Origin: Qipengyuania sp. JC766
GTDB taxonomy: Bacteria; Pseudomonadota; Alphaproteobacteria; Sphingomonadales; Sphingomonadaceae
Length of the DNA: 64,000 nucleotides
Direction: 5' to 3'
Assembly: GCF_040717445.1 (NCBI RefSeq)
Contig: NZ_JBFEFL010000001.1
Coordinates: 1,302,001-1,366,000 of the forward strand
The translations under genes and the position numbers were made by a program. Positions 56,051-64,000 of the stretch are shown here, piece after piece (position 1 is the stretch's first letter; every line of letters begins with the position of its first letter). The notes beneath the pieces are model-generated. The model was given only the letters and a program-made list of their open reading frames with translations. It had not been told where the DNA came from and did no database searches.

Positions 56051-56587
56051 TTATCTGAGGCGCTTCACTCGCGCTGCCCGACCGGAACCGACCGTCGCGA
56101 AGTAACTACCGAGCGCGCCGCGCTTTATTATAACGGTCGCTCCTTCGCGCATGCCTCCGAGATAGGTGTTATCGGTCTGTTCCCAAACCGCCCCATCCGG
56201 CAATGTGAAGACGAAGCCTCGGCGAGCTTCGCGAAAAGATGCGATCGTCGACGTGATCTCTTTCAGTTCCTGAGTCTCTTCGGATTTCTCATCGGCTTCG
56301 TCGAAAAGCTTGATCCGAGGAACCGCCAAACCGAACAGTCCTTGTTGAGCTTCGCGAACGTCCTTCCTCGTCACGACGACGAGCTCCTTCGCCTGCTGCG
56401 CAGATTGAAGCGCCGAGACTGCGGCGTCGTAGCAAACCAGACGCTGCTCATCGTCTGTGATTGTGCGACAATCGACAATCGACGTCAGGGCATCTGACGA
56501 TTTGGCTTCTGCCGTTTCCTGTGCATTTGCCAGGCCGGAAGAGGCGGCAACCAAAATGGCGCCCAGTCCAAATAATCCACGCTTCAA
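56051..56587 (-). CDS. Secreted protein with paired-Cys N-terminal motif, function unknown
   Basis: 178 residues from the TTG at 56587, which has GGAGAGA 4 bases upstream and starts (M)KRGLFGLGAILVAASSGLANAQ, a good signal peptide. The long frame to 56644 has no such features. The motif VDCRTITDDEQRLVCYDAAVSALQ with two Cys recurs in several exported proteobacterial proteins of unknown role, including some type VI-associated ones, but no such genes are here. It lies between the two receptors and is divergent from receptor 2. It ends with a basic RAARVKRLR. Confidence 0.8.
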   Translation of the reverse strand: MKRGLFGLGAILVAASSGLANAQETAEAKSSDALTSIVDCRTITDDEQRLVCYDAAVSALQSAQQAKELVVVTRKDVREAQQGLFGLAVPRIKLFDEADEKSEETQELKEITSTIASFREARRGFVFTLPDGAVWEQTDNTYLGGMREGATVIIKRGALGSYFATVGSGRAARVKRLR

Positions 56588-56984
56588 TGCATCTCTCCAA
56601 TATAGCTGACAGGCATGGCATACCGTAACGTGACCGACGGGCAAAGAAGTACGTCTGGCAAGACGATCACCCGGACGCGCTTTCGAAGGTTCGAGTGATC
56701 TCTACATCCTTCAAACAGCTGACGCTCACCGGTCGGACGCCGAACTTACCCCGAGGTTTGACCACCCGGAAGAAACGCCTCGCACTGTGTCTGATGCCTC
56801 GGTGTTGCCCTTGAGACACAGCAGCGCACCAATTCGTTTCCGATGTGACGATCGCATTGCGATTTGTACCGGCATTGCGGAACACTGTAGCAAATCACTC
56901 CAGCTGGCTCGCAAACGGCTGATTCGTGTGATTTTGCAATCTGTTGTGCCAGCATGGCTGGCTTTCCTGGGGGACTGACAACTC
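56588..56984. promoter_or_regulatory. 397-base divergent intergenic region before receptor 2
   Basis: No gene is supported here. It must hold the receptor 2 promoter and that of the divergent secreted protein. The shared motif AACACTGTAGCAA lies at 56881-56893, 92 bases before the receptor start. Short similarity to the receptor 1 leader is also seen in GATGTGACG (56842) versus AATGTGACA (52753). I see no RNA gene or repeat. Confidence 0.4.
56881..56893 (+). promoter_or_regulatory. Motif shared by both receptor genes (copy 2)
   Basis: AACACTGTAGCAA; twelve of thirteen bases match copy 1 at 52719-52731. It could be part of a promoter, a regulator site or coincidence. Confidence 0.35.
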
Positions 56985-59900
56985 ATGAGATACACTTTTC
57001 CAACCAAGCAGCGTCTGTTTGCCGGCGCGGGCGTTCTTGCCCTCTCGCTCGGTGCTTTTGCTGCTCCGGCCCACGCGCAGGTCGAGGATGAAGATACTCT
57101 TCCCGACTGTGTGGATGCGAACAATGACGGTGAGTGCGACACGGCCGAAACTCCCGGCGATGCGCCCCTGATCATCGTTTCCGGTACGCGTATCGCGCGT
57201 CCGAATCTCGACTCGCCTGTTCCGGTCACCTCGGTCGAGGCAGGCGAACTGCTCGACGACGGCGCGATTTCGCTCGGCGATGCCCTGAACGACCTGCCTT
57301 CGCTTCGTTCGACATTCAACACGTCGAACTCCCAGCGCTTCATCGGTACGACCGGTCTCAACTTCCTCGACCTTCGTGGTCTCGGCACCACCCGCACGCT
57401 GACGCTGGTGAACGGCCGTCGTCACATCACGTCGAGTGCCGGCGATTTCCAGGTCGACATCAACACGATCCCGTTCGAGCTGCTCGAGCGCGTTGATGTC
57501 GTTACGGGCGGTTCTTCTGCCGTTTACGGGTCCGACGCTATTGCCGGTGTGGTCAACTTCATCCTCAAGCGCGACTACGAAGGTTTCGAGCTTAACGGCC
57601 AGGGTGGTATTTCCGAACGTGGCGACAACGGCCGGTATTCGGTCAGCGCCGCATTCGGCAAGAACTTCGCCGATGGCCGTGGCAACATCGCCGTCGTCGG
57701 CGAATACAGCAAAATCGAGAGCGTTCTGAATTCCCAGCGTCCCGACATTTCGGGTTTCGGCATCGGGTTCACGAGCTTCGTCACCGTCGATTCCGACACC
57801 GAACTGAGCAATTCCGACGGCAATCCCGACCAGATACTGATCGGGGGTCAGCGTCTCGACTTCCTTTCCGAGGGCGGTACGGTCGGTACCTTCTGCCAGG
57901 GCGACCCGCTCATCCAGCCGATCGCCTGTACTGCAGACGGCGCGGCCGCCCGCATTCGCTTCGACCAGAACGGGCGTCTCTTCCGTGAGGAAAACGACGT
58001 GCTTTCCAACGGCAATGCCGTGGGCGGTACCGGTTCCGTCCTCTCCGACGGAACACTCATCCCGGACATCGAGCGCTACAACCTCAACGTTCTGGCACGC
58101 TTCGATATCAGCGACGCTTTCCGTCCCTACGCCGAAGCCAAGTATGCCCGGATCGAAGCGCTCGGTCAGGGTACTCCGACCTTCTTCAACAGCTTCTGTA
58201 ACGGTCTGACCGGTGCATCGGGCTTGAATCCGGCGTGCTTTACCAACCTGAATTCGTCGCCGATCTTTATCCGGTTCGACAACGCATTCCTTAATCCGGC
58301 AGACGTTCCGACGCTCATCGACATTCAGGACAACCTGCTGGCGGCCTTCGGAATTGGACCGGGCAATTCGCAGGGCTTCACCCTTAACCGCAACAATACT
58401 GACTTCGGGACTCGTAACGATCAGATCACGCGCGAAACCTACCGCTTCGTGGCGGGTGTCGAAGGTGATATCGCAGCGAACACGCGCTACGATGTTTCTT
58501 TCAACTATGGCCGGTTCACGAGCAATCTTCGTGCGCAGAACCAGATCATCTATCAAAACGTCCGCAACGCGGTCGATGCTGTAGCGGGCCCCAACGGCCC
58601 CGTCTGCCGCATCAATGTAGATGCGAATCCGAACAACGATGACGCAGCATGTGTGCCGCTCAACATCTTCGGCTTCGGGGCGCCGAGCCAAGAGGCGCTT
58701 GACTATGTGCTGGTGGACTCGACGCTCGACGACAAGGCGGAGCAGTACAACGCGCTCGCGTATATCAGCAGCGACAGTTCGTCCTTCTTCGAACTGCCCG
58801 GTGGTCCGGTTTCGGTGGTCATCGGCACGGAATGGCGTCGTGAGACGGCATTCTCCGAGCCCGATGCGCTTTCGGCGAGTGGTGCGACCTTCTTCAACGC
58901 CTTTGACGTGTTCGATCCGCCGGCGCTGGAAGTCTTCGAATTCTTCGGCGAACTCGAGGTGCCGATTCTCGCCAATGTTCCTGGCTTCGAAGAACTGACC
59001 CTGTCGGGTGCAGCTCGCTATTCGGACTACAATTCGGGTGCGGGTGAAACCGGCGGCGTCTGGGCCTATAACGGCAACCTGATCTGGTCGCCGATCCAGG
59101 ACCTGCGCCTTCGTGCGAACTACTCGCGCGCAGTTCGTTCGCCGACGTTGAGCGATCTCTTCTCGCCGTCGACGGAGAACTTCCTGTTCCTCACCGATCC
59201 GTGTGAAGAGGTGAACATCAACAACGGTACCTCGACGCGTGAGCAGAACTGTCGTGCGGATGGGGTTCCGGCAGGTTACGATGATCCCGTGACCGGCAAC
59301 CGTTCGGTGAATCAGGGCGGCAACCCGTTCCTCGAAGCCGAAGTTTCGGACAGCTGGACCATCGGCGCGATTTTCGAACCGCGCTTCCTGCCCGGGTTCA
59401 CGGCATCGGTGGATTACTACAACATCGAAGTCGAAAGCGTCATCGCGAACATCAGCGCGAACCAGATCCTTGCGAACTGTTACGATGCGCCGTCACTGGA
59501 CAACAATTTCTGTCCGCTGATCGCCGATCGTGAAGCTGATGGCTCGCTGCCTCTGACCGGAGCGCTCAACATCGCGCCGATCAACTATGCGAACCTGACC
59601 GCGGAAGGTATCGATTTCGACCTTCGTTACGTGAAGACTTTCGACAATGACGATCGCCTGAGCTTCCGTGTCATCGCCACGCACGTGCTCGACCGGACCA
59701 ACTTCCTCGATGTCGATAACCCCGACCTGCCGAACCGCGTGAAGGGTGAACTGGGTGACCCCGAATGGGCATTCAATTTCAACGCTTCTTACACCCGCGG
59801 ACCGGTCACCCTGTCTTACGGCATGCGCTGGATTGACAAGCAGTTCATCGGCGCAGCGGAAAACTACGTTCCGTACGTGACCGAATGTGTCGACGATGGA

Positions 59901-60188
59901 ACCGGGGCGGGCGTCATTCCGCAGACGGACACGTCTTGCACGATCGGTGAGCTGGTGACGGCGCCTCCGGCGAACCCCGATCTCACGGCGGAAGTGAACT
60001 ATCCCATTCGTGCGTATCACGACATTCGCCTGGACTTCCGTGTGAATGACCGGTTCAACTTCTATACCGGTGTTGACAACCTGACCGACAAGCTTCCGCC
60101 ATTCGCGCTCACCGGCGCGGGTGCTGGCTCGGGTATCTTCAGCAACACCGGGCGCTTCTTCTTTGCCGGCTTCAATGCCGAATTCTAA
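56985..60188 (+). CDS. TonB-dependent outer-membrane receptor 2
   Basis: 1067 residues. Signal peptide ends APAHAQ. Right after it comes a short acidic Cys-rich stretch, TLPDCVDANNDGECDTAET (about residues 38-56), then the TonB-box-like IIVSGTRIARP. The plug contains LTLVNGRRHITSSAG and VVTGGSSAVYGSDAIAGVVNFI, nearly the same words as in receptor 1, so the two are paralogues. The barrel ends in Phe (FAGFNAEF). No STN domain is present. Codon use is again of the highly expressed type. The ligand is unknown. Confidence 0.92.
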   Translation: MRYTFPTKQRLFAGAGVLALSLGAFAAPAHAQVEDEDTLPDCVDANNDGECDTAETPGDAPLIIVSGTRIARPNLDSPVPVTSVEAGELLDDGAISLGDALNDLPSLRSTFNTSNSQRFIGTTGLNFLDLRGLGTTRTLTLVNGRRHITSSAGDFQVDINTIPFELLERVDVVTGGSSAVYGSDAIAGVVNFILKRDYEGFELNGQGGISERGDNGRYSVSAAFGKNFADGRGNIAVVGEYSKIESVLNSQRPDISGFGIGFTSFVTVDSDTELSNSDGNPDQILIGGQRLDFLSEGGTVGTFCQGDPLIQPIACTADGAAARIRFDQNGRLFREENDVLSNGNAVGGTGSVLSDGTLIPDIERYNLNVLARFDISDAFRPYAEAKYARIEALGQGTPTFFNSFCNGLTGASGLNPACFTNLNSSPIFIRFDNAFLNPADVPTLIDIQDNLLAAFGIGPGNSQGFTLNRNNTDFGTRNDQITRETYRFVAGVEGDIAANTRYDVSFNYGRFTSNLRAQNQIIYQNVRNAVDAVAGPNGPVCRINVDANPNNDDAACVPLNIFGFGAPSQEALDYVLVDSTLDDKAEQYNALAYISSDSSSFFELPGGPVSVVIGTEWRRETAFSEPDALSASGATFFNAFDVFDPPALEVFEFFGELEVPILANVPGFEELTLSGAARYSDYNSGAGETGGVWAYNGNLIWSPIQDLRLRANYSRAVRSPTLSDLFSPSTENFLFLTDPCEEVNINNGTSTREQNCRADGVPAGYDDPVTGNRSVNQGGNPFLEAEVSDSWTIGAIFEPRFLPGFTASVDYYNIEVESVIANISANQILANCYDAPSLDNNFCPLIADREADGSLPLTGALNIAPINYANLTAEGIDFDLRYVKTFDNDDRLSFRVIATHVLDRTNFLDVDNPDLPNRVKGELGDPEWAFNFNASYTRGPVTLSYGMRWIDKQFIGAAENYVPYVTECVDDGTGAGVIPQTDTSCTIGELVTAPPANPDLTAEVNYPIRAYHDIRLDFRVNDRFNFYTGVDNLTDKLPPFALTGAGAGSGIFSNTGRFFFAGFNAEF

Positions 60189-60210
60189 GACGAGCTAAGA
60201 CCTGAATGAA

Positions 60211-60240
60211 AAGGGCCCCGGGAAACCGGGGCCCTTTTTT
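60211..60240 (+). terminator. Rho-independent terminator of receptor 2
   Basis: GGGCCCCGG / CCGGGGCCC (60213-60221 and 60226-60234) with a GAAA loop, followed by TTTTTT. The flanking AAA before the stem could serve the converging clpB transcript. Confidence 0.94.
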
Positions 60241-60260
60241 GTTCGGCTTGCTGAGCGAAG

Positions 60261-62837
<2,577 letters not shown>

Positions 62838-62879
62838 GAAAGGTCCCTCAGTTTGGAAAGCCTGACTGTATTGCCGTGC

Positions 62880-62913
62880 TAACATGGTGTTGCACTTGCG
62901 CCACACAAGTGCA
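62880..62913 (-). promoter_or_regulatory. RpoH (sigma-32)-like promoter overlapping an inverted repeat, upstream of clpB
   Basis: On the minus strand CTTGTGT (62909-62903), 13 bases, then CACCATGTTA (62889-62880) approximates the sigma-32 pattern CTTGAAA-N13/14-CCCCATnT. The -35 box sits inside a perfect inverted repeat, TGCACTTG-N7-CAAGTGCA (62891-62913). That differs from the CIRCE element TTAGCACTC-N9-GAGTGCTAA, so a different repressor or no repressor is possible. ClpB control by RpoH is established in proteobacteria. Confidence 0.55.
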
Positions 62914-63022
62914 CCGGTCGATCAACATGCAACCGCCGTCCGGGTTTCTGGCGATGGCTGCATACCGCCCTTCACCATTGCCGAACAACGCGCTAGGTGC
63001 GCCAGCAAGAGAGGATTGCAAT

Positions 63023-64000
63023 ATGAAATGGATCGGACGCGCAGGCCTCGCCCTGCTCGCGGTGCTGCTGGTGGCATTCGTGGCGCTGGCGACATGGGAG
63101 CCGTTCTTCGCCGAACGTGGAACGGGGCCCGCGAGCGACGGAACCTACAGCGCGGAGATCATCCGCAGCGATTTCGGCGTGCCGCATATCTACGGCGAGA
63201 CCGATGCGGACGTCGCCTACGGGACCGCGATCGCCCATTCCGAGGACGATTTCTTCACCCTGCAGGACGTAATCGCCATGAGCCGGGGCCGCTACGGCGC
63301 GATCGCCGGGGAAGACGGCGCGCAGGTCGATTACGTCTACCACCTGCTGGACGCGCGCGGCACGGCGGAGCGGGAATATCCGAAGATTCCGGCGGATACG
63401 CGCGCGCTGTTCGAGGCCTACGCCGCGGGTCTCAACCAGTATGCCGCCGAACATCCGGGCGAGGTCAAGCTTGCGAACCTCTTCCCCGTGAACGGGACCG
63501 ATGTGGCTGCCGGCTTCGCCTTGCGCCAGCCGTTCTTCTTCGGCCTCAACAACGTCATCGGCCCGCTCGTCGCGGGTGAGCCGCTCAATCCCGAGCATGG
63601 CCCTGCCATCCCGCGCGAAGACCTCGTCGCGCCTTCCGATGCCGAACCCATCATGCAGGACGGGGATGCCGGGACCAAGACGGCATCTGCTCGCCCGCTC
63701 CCGCTCCACATGGGCGAGGACGGCGCCTATGCCGGTTCCAACGCCTGGGCCATCGCGCCGAGCAAGTCGGCCGAAGACGGCAACGGGCCGACCATCCTGG
63801 TGTCGAACAGCCACCAGCCCTGGCGCGGCGGCGTCGCCTGGTACGAACTCGTCGTCGAAAGCGGCGAAGGCTGGCACTATGCGGGAGCGAATTTCCCGGG
63901 GAGCCCGTTCCCGTTCCTGGGCCACAACGAGGATCTGGGCTGGACCAACACGGTCAACACGCCCGACATGGTCGATGTCTATCGCCTCGAAATGAACGAG
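63023..64000 (+). CDS. Penicillin-acylase-family precursor, 3' end outside the window
   Basis: N-terminal nucleophile hydrolase, 326 codons visible with the frame still open. An N-terminal helix (IGRAGLALLAVLLVAFVALATW) is a signal or anchor. The alpha-subunit region holds IIRSDFGVPHIYGETDADVAYGTAIAHSEDDFF. The cleavage site and nucleophile are in AYAGSNAWAIAP, where Ser would become the first residue of the beta chain. SNSHQP and GHNEDLGWTNT are typical of the PvdQ/acyl-homoserine-lactone acylase branch, but penicillin G or other amide substrates cannot be excluded. Most of the beta chain lies outside. Confidence 0.92.
   Translation, partial: MKWIGRAGLALLAVLLVAFVALATWEPFFAERGTGPASDGTYSAEIIRSDFGVPHIYGETDADVAYGTAIAHSEDDFFTLQDVIAMSRGRYGAIAGEDGAQVDYVYHLLDARGTAEREYPKIPADTRALFEAYAAGLNQYAAEHPGEVKLANLFPVNGTDVAAGFALRQPFFFGLNNVIGPLVAGEPLNPEHGPAIPREDLVAPSDAEPIMQDGDAGTKTASARPLPLHMGEDGAYAGSNAWAIAPSKSAEDGNGPTILVSNSHQPWRGGVAWYELVVESGEGWHYAGANFPGSPFPFLGHNEDLGWTNTVNTPDMVDVYRLEMNE

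Noticed and set aside
52571-56984. tRNA, rRNA or CRISPR content in the large intergenic gaps
   Set aside because: No TpsiC-like loops, acceptor stems or regular spaced repeats were seen in either gap or anywhere else in the window.
52906-60188. The receptors as horizontally acquired genes because of their lower GC
   Set aside because: Shift is towards preferred highly expressed codons, there is no mobile element nearby, and both are paralogues of a family that is native to this group.

Overview
The window is a gene-dense, high-GC (mid-60s % by eye) stretch of an alphaproteobacterial chromosome. It most resembles the Sphingomonadales, probably Erythrobacteraceae. The pointers are the run argS - SPOR protein - nagZ - scpA - scpB - tatABC, a tamA/tamB pair next to a Bpt/Ate aminoacyl-protein transferase, plug-type TonB-dependent receptors ending in Phe, S9 peptidases, and a split tad pilus locus. 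The species cannot be fixed from sequence reading alone. No tRNA, rRNA, CRISPR array, insertion sequence, integrase or phage gene was seen, so this reads as core chromosome and not as an island.

Layout. 1-3.65 kb (minus): start of the division/cell-wall cluster, mraZ-rsmH-ftsL-ftsI, with ftsI cut by the window edge. 4-6.6 kb (minus): adrenodoxin-type ferredoxin, cysteine synthase, a one-TM protein and a GldG-like lipoprotein. 6.6-12.6 kb: AlkA-type glycosylase, S9 peptidase, SDR, pterin dehydratase, the cytochrome c maturation pair ccmA-ccmB, and map. 12.7-17.5 kb (plus): M17 aminopeptidase, SH3-like protein, argC, then glnB-glnA behind a sigma-54-like promoter. 17.5-18.4 kb: a regulator/membrane-protein operon with an unusually good operator palindrome. 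18.5-25.7 kb (minus): tamB, tamA, bpt. 25.8-31.1 kb: ilvA, an amidohydrolase, a 75-residue exported protein, tatC-B-A. 31.2-36.9 kb (minus): scpB, scpA, nagZ, SPOR protein, argS and a lipoprotein. 36.9-39.3 kb (plus): ispH-thrB-rnhA. 39.3-41.7 kb (minus): YegP-like protein, FAD oxidoreductase, alpha/beta hydrolase.

41.7-49 kb (plus) is a tad/cpa pilus locus, cpaA-B-C-D-E-tadB-tadC. It lacks the usual cpaF (tadA) ATPase between cpaE and tadB, and has no pilin or pseudopilin genes. 49-52.6 kb (minus) holds a fatty-acid oxidation set (thiolase, HSD10-like dehydrogenase, enoyl-CoA hydratase) followed by a MarR regulator. 52.9-60.2 kb holds two large paralogous TonB-dependent receptors on the plus strand, flanking a divergent secreted protein. 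The receptors have clearly different codon use from their neighbours and each is closed by a strong terminator. 60.2-64 kb: clpB (minus) behind a heat-shock-like promoter, and a penicillin-acylase-family precursor that runs off the end.

Most genes are well-known families in expected operons. The parts that deserve a second look are the split tad locus, the regulator operator at 18.4 kb, the receptor pair with a shared upstream motif, the acidic extension of TamA, the small exported protein at 29.2 kb, and the glnB and clpB promoters. I found no convincing wholly new multi-gene system.
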